NCBI GenBank assembly: GCA_029210945.1
Contig: JARGGH010000018.1
Coordinates: forward strand, 1-64,000
DNA length: 64,000 bases
DNA from: Anaerolineales bacterium
Lineage (GTDB): Bacteria; Chloroflexota; Anaerolineae; Anaerolineales; E44-bin32
Direction: 5' to 3'
The position numbers and the translations under genes are program-made. Below the pieces are notes generated by a model that was not told the origin of the DNA, searched no databases, and saw only the letters and a list, made by a program, of their open reading frames with translations. Shown here piece by piece: positions 35,499-44,888 of the stretch (position 1 is the stretch's first letter; every line of letters begins with the position of its first letter).

Positions 35499-36275
35499 TT
35501 ATCGGAATAGATCATCCTCCTTCGAACGGACAATTTCTCTTACCGATCCCTCCCGCAGCGGGTAGGGAAGGCCCCGCAGGTGTATCACCGGTCGGCCCTC
35601 ATTCGCCTGCCCCATTAGGACGGATGCGCCCGATGCAATCTCGTCCGCCAAGCCCACTTCCGTGCTCTTTAATATGACGTCGAACAGATCCGGCTCGCCG
35701 CGCAGGTCAAGCAACACGGGGAATCCGGCCGCCCCGATGCACACCCCGGCAGTCCCCATGCGCCAGGCGCGTCCGTGTGAGTCGATGATCAACACGGCTA
35801 CCTGCTTGCCAGTCTCCCGAACCAGCCCATCTCGCAGCAGGTGCGCGGAGCGATCTGGATCCTCGGGCAGCAGCAGGACCCAGTCGTCATCCTCTCCATA
35901 CTCTCCTCGCACGTTAGAGCGGTCCACACCGGCATTGGCGCACACAAATCCCAGCCGATGCTCAACGACGATCAAGCCTTCACGTAGCCGCAGGATCGAG
36001 CTGCTTTCGCCCAAAATAATTTCGAGAATACGGGGGTCTTTGCCAATCTTCTCTGCCAGCTCAAGTGCTTCGGCGGAGGGTTCAATCTCCGGGAGATAAA
36101 CTAAGCGACCTTCGGACTTCGAGACGATTTTCTGAGCGAGGATGAAGACATCGCCCTCCTCGGCGGTAAGCTCTGCTCGATCCATTCCATCAACGATCAG
36201 CTGCACCAAATCGTCTCCGGGGTGAATAAGAGGAAGTTCTGGCAGAGCCGTGAAGATGAGCTGCTTGGCTTGCAT
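35499..36275 (-). CDS. cofE: F420-0:gamma-glutamyl ligase CofE
   Basis: 258 aa. It adds L-glutamate residues to F420-0 using GTP. Characteristic stretches: LIHPGDDLVQLIVDG, GDVFILAQKIVSKSEGR, VCANAGVDRSNV and LIIDSHGRAWRMGTAGVCIG. It lacks the C-terminal nitroreductase domain of actinobacterial FbiB. It begins 2 bases after npdG, and PPOX follows after 53 bp. Confidence 0.93.
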   Translation of the reverse strand: MQAKQLIFTALPELPLIHPGDDLVQLIVDGMDRAELTAEEGDVFILAQKIVSKSEGRLVYLPEIEPSAEALELAEKIGKDPRILEIILGESSSILRLREGLIVVEHRLGFVCANAGVDRSNVRGEYGEDDDWVLLLPEDPDRSAHLLRDGLVRETGKQVAVLIIDSHGRAWRMGTAGVCIGAAGFPVLLDLRGEPDLFDVILKSTEVGLADEIASGASVLMGQANEGRPVIHLRGLPYPLREGSVREIVRSKEDDLFR

Positions 36276-36277
36276 CC

Positions 36278-36940
36278 CTATCTCACGCCAGTGACGCGGA
36301 TGCTGGCTTTCTTCGTATCGTAATGCTTGTTCATGGCGATCAGGATCGCTGTGAGTCCTTCGACCACGATCGCGTTGTCCAGGCTGCCAGCGTAATATCC
36401 GTTTAACCCCGCTCCCTCAACGAGTTTGACAACCTCGAATGCAGCATCGATATCATCGGAGCAAATCAGCACATCAAGATCGAGCGGCTCGTCGACCGCT
36501 TCCTTCAAGCGGTGTGCGGGAACCGTCTGAAATGCGGCCACGACGCGCGCCTCAGGCCCGATTTCATCCTGCGCATAACGGGGTGCCGAGGGCGGTTCCG
36601 GTGGTTTTGGATCGCGGAAATCCACCCGCGCCGTCGTGTCGACGACGATTTTGCCGTGCAGCCCCTCTTTAAGCGATCTCACGGTGGCAGCATGCGCGTC
36701 CTGCTTAACGGTCAGGACAACGATGTCAGCCCGCTCAATCGCTTCGCTGTTCTCCAGGCCGAGGATGCTTTCGATGCCAAGCTGCTCATTCAGTTCATCA
36801 GCCACGGCCTGCGCTTTCTCAGCCTGGCGAGAGCCGATGATGACCCGGTAGCCAGCCTGTGCCCAGCGCATGGCCAGACCTGGCCCGAGTTTTCCTGTCC
36901 CTCCAACCAGCGCAAGCGTAAGGATCAATTTATCTGACAT
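36278..36940 (-). CDS. npdG: F420H2:NADP oxidoreductase
   Basis: 220 aa. It reversibly transfers hydride between F420 and NADP. A Rossmann fold with ALVGGTGKLGPGLAMRWAQAG binds NADP, and the following VIIGSRQAEKA and VVLTVKQDAH and the Lys/Pro-rich middle (FRDPKPPEPPSAP) match bacterial/archaeal NpdG/Fno. GGGAGAGG lies just upstream. It leads the F420 block, linking F420 to the NADPH pool and so to the reductases encoded downstream. Confidence 0.92.
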   Translation of the reverse strand: MSDKLILTLALVGGTGKLGPGLAMRWAQAGYRVIIGSRQAEKAQAVADELNEQLGIESILGLENSEAIERADIVVLTVKQDAHAATVRSLKEGLHGKIVVDTTARVDFRDPKPPEPPSAPRYAQDEIGPEARVVAAFQTVPAHRLKEAVDEPLDLDVLICSDDIDAAFEVVKLVEGAGLNGYYAGSLDNAIVVEGLTAILIAMNKHYDTKKASIRVTGVR

Positions 36941-36964
36941 ATCCTCTCCCGATCGATTCTTAGG

Positions 36965-38320
36965 TTACTCGTCCTCAGGCACATACGTTTGGTAGCGCTC
37001 CCACACCTGTGGTACGAGAGCGCGTGCCCGGGCGGTGATCTCTTCCTCATCCAGCGTCAACAACTGTCCATCCTTCATCAGGATTTCTCCGGCGACGATC
37101 GTCGTGGTGATCATCGACTCGTGGAACCCGAAGAGAATATGCCAGGGCAGATTCCCAATCGTAAGCGGGGTTGTCGGGTGATAATCCACGAGAATGAGGT
37201 CTGCAGCCGCGCCGGTCTCGATCTTCCCCGGAGGTTGATCCGGGAAGAACCCGCTCGCCAGCGCAGCGTTGTTTTCAACGGCCAATTTAATGATCGTGTC
37301 CCCTGGCATGCGCCGGGGATCGCGATGCCAGACCTTATGGAGCAGGTAGGCCGTTTTCCACTCCGCCCACATCGCATTGGAGAATCCGTCATTGCCGAGC
37401 CCGACCCGCACACCGGCGCGCAGCATCGATTCGACGGCAGCCGCTCCAACCCCGTTATTCATGTTCGAGCGCGGTTGATGCGTGACCCAGGTCTGCGTGT
37501 CAGCGAGGATCTGCACCTCCCGGGCATCGACGTGAATCGCATGAGCGACAATCGTGTGCTCCCCCAGGATCTCGTGCTCGAGCAAACGGTCCACGACCCG
37601 TTTCCCGGACCTGGCCAGGCTGTCATATTCATCCGCTTCGTGTTCTGCCACGTGGATGTGAAACCCGGCCTCCGGGGGGGCAGCTTCCCGGCAGGCCTGC
37701 AGTGTCTCGTCAGAGAGCGTCAGGCTGGCATGCAGGCCGAACGTACCGCGCACCCGTCCGCCGGCGATACCACCATCGGCTGCCATCTGCATGAAGCGCA
37801 CATTTTCCCGGATACCCGCTGCCGCCTTCTGCTCGCCGTCACGGTCGGTGACCTCGTAGCAGAGCACTCCACGCAGACCGGATCGATCCAGCGTCTCGGC
37901 GATCACGTCGAGCGAGCCGTCAATCGCGTTAGGTGAAGCGTGGTGGTCGATGAGGGTTGTCGTTCCGTGCTTGATCGCATCAACCAAACTCACAAGCGCC
38001 GAGTAGCGGACACTCTCTTCATCCAGCGATTTGTCAAGCGGCCACCACAGTTTCTCGAGGATCTCCGGGAAGTCTTTCGGCGCCCGACCCGGGATCGCCA
38101 TCCCGCGTGCAAACGCGCCGTAGAAGTGAGTGTGCGCACAAATATTGCCCGGCATTAAGAACTGTCCCCCGGCGTCCAACTGTCCTTCGCCGGGATATTT
38201 TTCTGCAAGGGCCTGGCTGGTCCCAACCTCCGCGATCTTCCCATCCCGAATGAGGACGCCATGCTCCTCGAGGATCTGCTCGCCCGTCCAGGTTACCAGT
38301 TTCGCATTGGTGATCAACAT
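36965..38320 (-). CDS. ssnA: SsnA-like aminohydrolase (purine/urate cluster type)
   Basis: 451 aa metal-dependent amidohydrolase. Metal ligands are visible in GNICAHTHFYGAFARGMAI, HIHVAEHEADEYDS, VAHAIHVDAREVQ and GLGNDGFSNAMW. The overall pattern, including the DHHASPN loop, fits SsnA of the ygeW-ygfK-ssnA-xdhD clusters more than cytosine or atrazine hydrolases. In anaerobic purine breakdown SsnA is implicated in deaminating or opening ring intermediates; its exact reaction is inferred. Alternative: an S-adenosylhomocysteine/5'-deoxyadenosine deaminase of the MtaD type. Confidence 0.82.
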   Translation of the reverse strand: MLITNAKLVTWTGEQILEEHGVLIRDGKIAEVGTSQALAEKYPGEGQLDAGGQFLMPGNICAHTHFYGAFARGMAIPGRAPKDFPEILEKLWWPLDKSLDEESVRYSALVSLVDAIKHGTTTLIDHHASPNAIDGSLDVIAETLDRSGLRGVLCYEVTDRDGEQKAAAGIRENVRFMQMAADGGIAGGRVRGTFGLHASLTLSDETLQACREAAPPEAGFHIHVAEHEADEYDSLARSGKRVVDRLLEHEILGEHTIVAHAIHVDAREVQILADTQTWVTHQPRSNMNNGVGAAAVESMLRAGVRVGLGNDGFSNAMWAEWKTAYLLHKVWHRDPRRMPGDTIIKLAVENNAALASGFFPDQPPGKIETGAAADLILVDYHPTTPLTIGNLPWHILFGFHESMITTTIVAGEILMKDGQLLTLDEEEITARARALVPQVWERYQTYVPEDE

Positions 38321-38334
38321 CGGCCGTCTTCCTT

Positions 38335-38967
38335 TCAGTCAAAAACCGCAGGCGCGTCCTGTTGGCGGAAAGCCCGGAACACATCCTCAAGATGCTGCGG
38401 GGTCGTCCGGAAACCTGAGAGCGGCTCGGGCAGATCATCCTGAGAGAAGAACCCGCCTTCCGTGGTTTCATGACTTGTCCGGATCTCCCCGGAGTGTAAG
38501 TCACAGAGGAAGATCAATTTATAAGCGTGAAATAAGTCCAGCGAGCCCGGGATGCGGTTTGCATCATAGACACCAACCAGGCGCACCGCATTAACTTTCA
38601 GCCCGGCCTCCTCCAGCACCTCGCGTTCGATCGCCAGGGCCGGCGATTCGCCGACATCCGCCCACCCACCGGGCAGCGTCCAGCCGCCGTCCATGACCTC
38701 ACGCACCATCAGCAGCTTACCCTGCTTGAACACCGCCCCGCGCACATCCACTTTGGGAGTGACATAGCCCGGCTGCTGTTCGAAGGCCAATTGCACCTGC
38801 TCAAAGGTCAGGCTGCTGTGTGCGGCGACCATCTCGGCGGCGATCTCCAGCAGTCTCTCCGCACGTTCTTCCTCGAACGGGTTGCGCGCGTAGTGCCGGC
38901 CGGTCTTGGCCAGCGCCTGGATTTCACGCGCCCAGTGAAGCCACTGATCCCCTCCTTTACGCTCCAT
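38335..38967 (-). CDS. NUDIX hydrolase with N-terminal helical domain
   Basis: 210 aa. The N-terminal ~65 residues (WLHWAREIQALAKTGRHYARNPFEEER) are the helical domain found in ADP-ribose-type NUDIX proteins. The NUDIX box GWADVGESPALAIEREVLEEAG is at 101-122 with all catalytic Glu residues. It hydrolyses a nucleoside-diphosphate derivative; ADP-ribose or similar is likely. The start at 38967 overlaps the end of the upstream hydroxylase gene by 11 bases; a longer frame exists only inside that gene. Confidence 0.87.
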   Translation of the reverse strand: MERKGGDQWLHWAREIQALAKTGRHYARNPFEEERAERLLEIAAEMVAAHSSLTFEQVQLAFEQQPGYVTPKVDVRGAVFKQGKLLMVREVMDGGWTLPGGWADVGESPALAIEREVLEEAGLKVNAVRLVGVYDANRIPGSLDLFHAYKLIFLCDLHSGEIRTSHETTEGGFFSQDDLPEPLSGFRTTPQHLEDVFRAFRQQDAPAVFD

Positions 38968-41740
38968 CCGGGGCCTTCCGGGCGATTTCCAACGCCAGCC
39001 AATCCTGATCAACCGGGATCTTGCGCAAACGCACGCCGCAGGCATTGTAGATCGCGTTCGTGATCGCTGGGATGGTCGGCATGGATGAGATCTCGCCAAC
39101 ACCCTTAGCGCCGTATGGCCCTTCGGAGGTAGGATGCTCGACCACGATCGATTCGATCTCGGGCGTCTGTGCGATGGAGGGCATGCGGTAGCGGGCCAAC
39201 TGATCCGTCCACACCTCGCCACCCTCCAGGATGAACTCCTCGGTCAGCGCGTGCCCGACTCCCATGATCACGCCACCCTCCACCTGGCCGAGCAGACCAA
39301 GCGGGTTGATCGCCCGGCCGACATCATTGGCGGCGATAACCCGCAGCACACGCACCTCACCGGTCAGCAAATCGACTTCGACCTCCGCTGCCTGGGCCGC
39401 GAACGAAAACGCAAAGTGCTTATCACCTTCGGTGCCCAGCGGATACGTCTCCGGTGCCCAGTATTCAAACGAAACGAGCGGCTTGCGACCTTCTTCATTC
39501 ATGATCGAAGCGACCCGGTCCATCATGATCTGCTGGCCGTTGACCTGTGCCAGCCCTTCGACGTAGCGGATCGACCCGGGCGGGACTTCGAATTTCTCGG
39601 CGAGCGTGGCCGAGATCGAATCTCGCAGCGCACTGGCTGCGTGGCGCACGGCGTTGCCGCTGATGTACGTCTGGCGCGAACCCGTCGTCGGCCCTCCGTC
39701 AGGCGTAAGGTCTGTGTCGGAAAGCAGCACCCGAACGCTTTCGAGCGGCAGGCCCATTTCTTCGGCGGCAATCAACTGCAGAACCGTCACCAGACCCTGT
39801 CCAATTTCGGCCGAGGACGTGCGCGCCTCGACGGTTCCGTCCGGGAGCAATTCGACCTCAGCCGTCGCCCGGTCCGGGGCGCCCTCACCCAGGCCGGTGT
39901 TCTTGAACGCTACTGCAAACCCCCACGCCCGGCTTAAATGAGGCTCCCCCACGACTTGACGCGCCGTGAATGGATCCTTGCCGGCAACCTCTTCTAAACG
40001 CGCCTGGACCCGTTCGATACAGTCTATCAACCCGACACTCTCATCCAGGATCTGACCGGTGTTGGCAATCGAACCTTTCCGGAGCGCGTTCTTGCGCCGC
40101 AGAGTAACCCGCTCGATGTCCAGCATTTCAGCGAGCTCATCCATCGCGGTCTCAATCGCAAAGATCGACTGCAGGGCGCCAAACCCCCGGAACGCGCCCG
40201 CCGGCGGGTTGTTGGTGTACATCGCATAACAATCCGATTTCACATGTGGGATTACATAGGGACCTGCTGAATGTGTGGTAGCGCGCCCCATAACCTTGTC
40301 GCCCAGCGAGGCGTAGGCGCCGGTATCGCCATAGAGTTCCGTTTGCGCCGCTACGAGCGTGCCGTCCCGCTTAGCGCCCAACCGCACCCGGATCTGGGTG
40401 GCATGGCGCTTGGGGTGGACGATCAGGCTCTCATGCCGGTCAAAGAGGATCTTGACCGGGCGGCCAGTGTGGTAGGCAGCCAGCGCGGCATGGATCTGAC
40501 CGGCAATATCTTCCTTGCCGCCGAAGCCACCCCCGATCAATGTCCCGATCACCCGGACACGGCTCTCGTCGACTCCCAACGCCGCAGCGATTTGCTCACG
40601 ATCTTCATACGGGATCTGTGAGCCGACATACACCTCCACACGATCATCGTCAGTGATGCGTGCGATGCTGCACTCCGGCTCCATGAATACATGATCCATC
40701 GCCGGGGTGAAATAGACCCGGTCCAGGATCACATCCGCCTGTTCAAAACCCAAATCTACGTCACCTTTACGAACCTTGATGTGTTTCAGGAGATTGCCGT
40801 CCTGATGCACTCTGGGGGCGTCCGACTGGTAAGCTTCGACCGGATCGGTAACGACCGGGAGTGCTTCGATTTCAACCCCGATCCTCCCGAGCGCTTGCTC
40901 CGCAATCCCGCGCGTGTCTGCAACGACGATGGCGATCGCGTCGCCGACATAACGCACCTTCTCTCCGATCCCGACCAGGGCGGGCCAGTCGTGATAGACG
41001 ACGCCATGGTTGACCCGACCGGGAACATCCGGCGCGGTGAGGATCGTGTGCACCCCTTCAACTGCACGCGCCTGCTCGAGCTCGATCGCACGCACGATTC
41101 CATGCGGCACACCGGCCCGCAACACCGCGCCATGCAGCATACCCGGAAACTCGTAATCGTCGCTGTACATGGCCGTGCCATCAACTTTGGCGATTGCGTC
41201 GGGTCTCCAGGCATAGCGGCCGACGACGCGCTCATCACCGCTGACCTGCATGACCGGCTCACTCACCGGTGAACCCGATCGCAAGCTCTGGGCGGCAGCC
41301 TGGACCGCCGTAATGATGCGCGGGTAGGCGCCGCACCGGCAGAGGGTATCCCGCAGCGCGTAACGGATGTCTTCTTCCGAAGGATCCTGGTTGTCGGTCA
41401 GCAGCGCGTAGCCGGTCATGATCTGACCGGGGATGCAGAAACCGCACTGCACGGCACCGTGTTTCACGAATGCATCCTGGAGCGGATGAAGCTCCCCGTT
41501 CGATCGAAGCCCCTCGATCGTGAGCAGCGTTTTTCCGTCAGTCTTCATGGCGGGCATTGTGCAGGAGAGGACCGGCTGGTCCTCCAGCAGCACGGTGCAG
41601 GCGCCGCATTCAGCTTCCTCGCACGCGATTTTCGTACCGGTCAGTCCAAGACGATAGCGGAGCACGTCCGAAAGCATCTCGCCCGGTGCGACCTCAACCA
41701 CATGCTCTTCACCGTTCACCATTAATTTCAATCGATCCAC
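38957..41740 (-). CDS. Molybdenum hydroxylase 2Fe-2S / Mo-binding fusion subunit (third hydroxylase)
   Basis: About 927 aa. The FeS part (1-150) has ACEEAECGACTVLLED, CGFCIPGQ and LCRCGAYPRI. The Mo part (from ~180) has GGGFGGKEDIAGQIH, GAFRGFGALQSIFAIE and catalytic-Glu AKGVGEISSMPTIPA. The GTG at 41740 is preferred: GAAGGAG lies 8 bases upstream and it leaves a 46-bp gap after the FAD subunit. Other in-frame starts at 41767 and 41830 lie upstream of that site. The C-terminal LCRCGAY differs slightly from the usual LCRCTGY. It is close in layout to XdhD-like enzymes of purine clusters. Confidence 0.92.
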   Translation of the reverse strand: MDRLKLMVNGEEHVVEVAPGEMLSDVLRYRLGLTGTKIACEEAECGACTVLLEDQPVLSCTMPAMKTDGKTLLTIEGLRSNGELHPLQDAFVKHGAVQCGFCIPGQIMTGYALLTDNQDPSEEDIRYALRDTLCRCGAYPRIITAVQAAAQSLRSGSPVSEPVMQVSGDERVVGRYAWRPDAIAKVDGTAMYSDDYEFPGMLHGAVLRAGVPHGIVRAIELEQARAVEGVHTILTAPDVPGRVNHGVVYHDWPALVGIGEKVRYVGDAIAIVVADTRGIAEQALGRIGVEIEALPVVTDPVEAYQSDAPRVHQDGNLLKHIKVRKGDVDLGFEQADVILDRVYFTPAMDHVFMEPECSIARITDDDRVEVYVGSQIPYEDREQIAAALGVDESRVRVIGTLIGGGFGGKEDIAGQIHAALAAYHTGRPVKILFDRHESLIVHPKRHATQIRVRLGAKRDGTLVAAQTELYGDTGAYASLGDKVMGRATTHSAGPYVIPHVKSDCYAMYTNNPPAGAFRGFGALQSIFAIETAMDELAEMLDIERVTLRRKNALRKGSIANTGQILDESVGLIDCIERVQARLEEVAGKDPFTARQVVGEPHLSRAWGFAVAFKNTGLGEGAPDRATAEVELLPDGTVEARTSSAEIGQGLVTVLQLIAAEEMGLPLESVRVLLSDTDLTPDGGPTTGSRQTYISGNAVRHAASALRDSISATLAEKFEVPPGSIRYVEGLAQVNGQQIMMDRVASIMNEEGRKPLVSFEYWAPETYPLGTEGDKHFAFSFAAQAAEVEVDLLTGEVRVLRVIAANDVGRAINPLGLLGQVEGGVIMGVGHALTEEFILEGGEVWTDQLARYRMPSIAQTPEIESIVVEHPTSEGPYGAKGVGEISSMPTIPAITNAIYNACGVRLRKIPVDQDWLALEIARKAPDGA

Positions 41741-41786
41741 CTGAGAAACTCCTTCATTTACCTGCATACCAACACATGTTGACTTC

Positions 41787-42665
41787 TCACTCCAGCAGCT
41801 GTGCGGAAATCCGTCCAATTGTTCTATCAAGAAGCGTCGCGATCAGGTGACGGCGGTAGGCTTCGGTCGCCCGGTATGGGCTGGTGCGCAACTTTATCTC
41901 GTCCTGCAGGGTCCGTGCAGATTCATGCAGAGTGTCCGCATCGATGATACGACCAGACAGAAGATCTTCAAGGGCGTGCGCTCTGAACGGGGTCGGACCG
42001 CCAGGTCCGACCGCGATGCGCGCCGATTCGATCGAGCCGTCGGAGGCGAAGCGCATCCACACCGCCATATTAAGAATGGCAATGGCGACGCCCTGCGGCC
42101 GCATGACACGATCAAAAGCAGACCCCTCACCGGGTCCGCTGAGCGGGATCCGGAAACCCTTGATCAGCTCACGCGAGCGATCAAATGTGGTCACTCCTGG
42201 CCCTGCAAACAGATCCCCGATCGGCAGCCAGGTCTCGCCCTCTGAGTTCACGATGCATGCTTGTGCGTCCAGTGCGACGAGCGCGATCGTCCCGTCGCCG
42301 GCCGGCAGGGCATGGGCGACGTTGCCGCCGATCGTGGCGACGTTGCGCACCTGCGGGCCACCGATTAGCCCGCAGCCCTCCACTAAACAGCGGACATTTT
42401 CTTTGAGAACGGGGTTGTGAATGATCTCGTTGTGGGTCACGGCTGCGCCGATAAAGATGCCTTCAGGTTCGACACGCACCTGCTGGAGTTCATCGATCCT
42501 TGTGATATCCACCATCGTGTCTACCGGGGGATGCCGCCCTTGATCCAGGTCTAGCAGCAAATCGGTGCCCCCGGCAATCACAGCCGAGGTGCCATCGAGT
42601 TCGCTCAAAGCGTCAACCGCTTCCTGAATTGAAGTCGGGAGGAGGTAATGTTTCCATAGGCTCAT
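41787..42665 (-). CDS. Molybdenum hydroxylase FAD-binding subunit
   Basis: 292 aa, full family length. Seen: SAVIAGGTDLLLDLDQG, VRNVATIGGNVAHALPAGDG and the C-terminal YRATEAYRRHLIATLL. It is partner of the FeS-Mo fusion that starts 46 bp downstream. A GTG 12 bases upstream (42677) is an alternative start; neither has a strong ribosome site. It follows hyuA after ~140 bp, so a new transcription or translation unit may begin here. Confidence 0.9.
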   Translation of the reverse strand: MSLWKHYLLPTSIQEAVDALSELDGTSAVIAGGTDLLLDLDQGRHPPVDTMVDITRIDELQQVRVEPEGIFIGAAVTHNEIIHNPVLKENVRCLVEGCGLIGGPQVRNVATIGGNVAHALPAGDGTIALVALDAQACIVNSEGETWLPIGDLFAGPGVTTFDRSRELIKGFRIPLSGPGEGSAFDRVMRPQGVAIAILNMAVWMRFASDGSIESARIAVGPGGPTPFRAHALEDLLSGRIIDADTLHESARTLQDEIKLRTSPYRATEAYRRHLIATLLDRTIGRISAQLLE

Positions 42666-42812
42666 ATTTTCGCTCACTTATCATGCAGATATGAGCTAAC
42701 TGGCACTTTTCGACGGACGAGGCTGCCCGACGCCGCCCATTTGGTACGTGTTGGCGACCACCAGCTCGAGGTAGGCTGATTCTAGCACCTCCACAATCGA
42801 TCATCAAGATAT

Positions 42813-44234
42813 CTAGAGTACGGGTGCATGCGGTTTTCTTTTAATGAAGCGACCCATCCCGCGTTCGCCCAGCCATTGATCCCCATCGACAATCAGCGTC
42901 CCACGCAGAATAACCTTATCCGGGTATCCTTTAAGCGCCCACCCTTCGTAGAGATTGTAATCCGTGCGATGGCGGGCTATCTCAACCCCGTATGTCAGTT
43001 CTCGCTCAGGATCCCAGACAACGATATCCGCGTCGGATCCGGGAAGGAGTGCTCCCTTCTGAGGGTAGAGCCCGAAAATCCGGGCCGGGTTCGTGCTCGT
43101 CTGGGCGACGAACTGCCGCATCGTAATCCGGCCTTGACCGACGCCATAAGACCAGAGAATCGGCATGCGATCACCGACACCGGGTAAGCCGTTCGGTATT
43201 TTGGTGAAATCGTCACTGCCCAGCTCTTTGCCCGGGATGGAAACCGGCTCACCTTCGTATTCAATGGGCGAGGTGCCGTCATAGAAGAACGGACAATGAT
43301 CGGTACCCATGACCTGCAGTGAATCGTCGGAGAGGCCCTGCCAGAGCGCCTCGTTATCGACTTCCGATCGCATAGGGGGTGAGCAAACCCACTTCGCGCC
43401 GTCCGGCCTCTTCAGGTGGTCGACATTGAAAAAGAGATACTGCGGGCAGGTCTCGCCCATCACGGGAAGGCCTTGTCCACGGGCATACTGGATCTGATCG
43501 ATCCCGCCGGCAGTGTTAACATGCACGATGTAGAGCGGAGCGCCGGCCTGGGCTGCAAGCGCGGCGCTTCTCAGGACCGCATCGACCGCCCCCCATGCCG
43601 GGCGGGTGTGCGCATGCCACTCCGGGTCCTTCTTGCCTGCGGCCACCGCCTCACGCGTCAGGATCTCGATCACATCGCCATTTTCTGCATGGATCATGGG
43701 GAGCATACCGTGCTCCGCCGCGACCCTCATCACACGGAAGATTTCGCCGTCCTGCAAGCGCAAACGCCCGTTGTAGGCGGTGAACATTTTCAGGGTCGTG
43801 ATCCCCCGCTCCAGCAGCTGCGGGATCTCTATCAGAACCGCGTCGTTCAAGCGGGTGATATTCATGTGAAAGCTGTAATCGATGGCTGCTTTCGGCTCAG
43901 CTTTCTGCTGCCAGACATCGATCGACTCGGCCAGCCGTTCATGATCCTGGGGGACAAAATCCATGACGGTCGTCGTTCCGCCGAACGCGGCGGCCTTGTG
44001 CCCCGTGTAGTGATCATCCGACGATACCGTATCGAACATCGGCAGGTCAAAATGAGTATGCGGGTCGACGCCACCGGGCAGGATAAGTTTGCCGCTCACG
44101 TCGACCACCTCGGCTCCATCGGGAGCCAAGTCCTCACCGATTTCGGCAATCTGCTCACCGAGGATGCGCAAATCCTGTTCGTAGATCCCATCCTCGGTGA
44201 TGATCGTGCCACCCTTTAATAGAATCGCCTGCAT
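42813..44234 (-). CDS. hyuA: Dihydropyrimidinase / hydantoinase (HyuA-like)
   Basis: 473 aa cyclic amidohydrolase that opens hydantoin or dihydropyrimidine rings. Metal site: GGVDPHTHFDLPMF, the carboxylated Lys in ITTLKMFTAYNG, His in PMIHAENGD and YIVHVNTAGG, and Asp in GTDHCPFF. The region SSDDHYTGHKAAAFGGTTTVMDFV is family-diagnostic. With ygeW, ssnA, carbamate kinase and hydroxylases nearby it fits ring opening in purine (urate/xanthine) degradation; pyrimidine breakdown is the alternative. Confidence 0.92.
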   Translation of the reverse strand: MQAILLKGGTIITEDGIYEQDLRILGEQIAEIGEDLAPDGAEVVDVSGKLILPGGVDPHTHFDLPMFDTVSSDDHYTGHKAAAFGGTTTVMDFVPQDHERLAESIDVWQQKAEPKAAIDYSFHMNITRLNDAVLIEIPQLLERGITTLKMFTAYNGRLRLQDGEIFRVMRVAAEHGMLPMIHAENGDVIEILTREAVAAGKKDPEWHAHTRPAWGAVDAVLRSAALAAQAGAPLYIVHVNTAGGIDQIQYARGQGLPVMGETCPQYLFFNVDHLKRPDGAKWVCSPPMRSEVDNEALWQGLSDDSLQVMGTDHCPFFYDGTSPIEYEGEPVSIPGKELGSDDFTKIPNGLPGVGDRMPILWSYGVGQGRITMRQFVAQTSTNPARIFGLYPQKGALLPGSDADIVVWDPERELTYGVEIARHRTDYNLYEGWALKGYPDKVILRGTLIVDGDQWLGERGMGRFIKRKPHAPVL

Positions 44235-44279
44235 TCGAATGTCATCCTTAATAGGTCGCCCAAACTGGGATATCAGCGA

Positions 44280-44780
44280 TCACTCAATCCGGTTGGCGGA
44301 TTTTTCGTCCCGTTGTCCGTCTGTTGATCTCTCACGCATCATCCGCCACAGCAGCGCTCGTTCGCCCGGAGAGTCGACGCGGAGATCGGATAACGAACGA
44401 GCCCGCTGCAGCTTCTCACCGGTAGTGTAGAGGAATGTGAAGCGCCTCCACTTCTCGGCAGGAATCGGTCTGGGCAGTTTGAAAAGCCGGCCCAGTTGGA
44501 GCTTGAAATAAGGCTCCTTCGCCCGGGGATGCCCGGATTCAGCCCCTAGCAGCTCCCTGCGGGTGACCAATTCATGCCCTTGAACTGGCGCCATATAGCG
44601 CACAGCCCATTTCTCGTCCCCGAATGCGGATGTCAGATAGAACGCGATCCAATCTACATCCACGGTTTTCGGCGCGCTCTGTACGGGTATCCGGTACCAA
44701 CCCAGAACACGGGCGATCTCAAGATCGCGCCTGGACGGGAGGATCGCCACCAGAACAAGATCCTCAGGTCGAACTTCCAT
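44280..44780 (-). CDS. Conserved-looking hypothetical protein
   Basis: 166 aa, soluble and basic. It starts MEVRPEDLVLVAILPSRRDLE and contains aromatic-rich segments (VLGWYRIPVQSAPKTVDVDW, AVRYMAPVQGHELVTRRELL, KWRRFTFLYTTGEKLQRA). The pattern suggests a small beta-rich nucleic-acid or ligand-binding fold, but I do not recognise the family. AAGGGGG is upstream. It sits between a PLP enzyme and hyuA with gaps of ~110 and 45 bp. Confidence 0.65.
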   Translation of the reverse strand: MEVRPEDLVLVAILPSRRDLEIARVLGWYRIPVQSAPKTVDVDWIAFYLTSAFGDEKWAVRYMAPVQGHELVTRRELLGAESGHPRAKEPYFKLQLGRLFKLPRPIPAEKWRRFTFLYTTGEKLQRARSLSDLRVDSPGERALLWRMMRERSTDGQRDEKSANRIE

Positions 44781-44888
44781 GAGCTTTCCCCCTTTCTGAA
44801 ACCTCCCCGGCGGTTTAGTTCTAAAACGGACCAGCGGTGAACTGATCCGTCTTAAACGATCTACCCTGCTGCGCCGGCTTTACTCGAA

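Noticed and set aside
19495..41740. Selenocysteine in the molybdenum hydroxylases
   Set aside because: No in-frame TGA interrupts the subunits; the YqeB/YqeC system is associated with a labile, non-encoded selenium.
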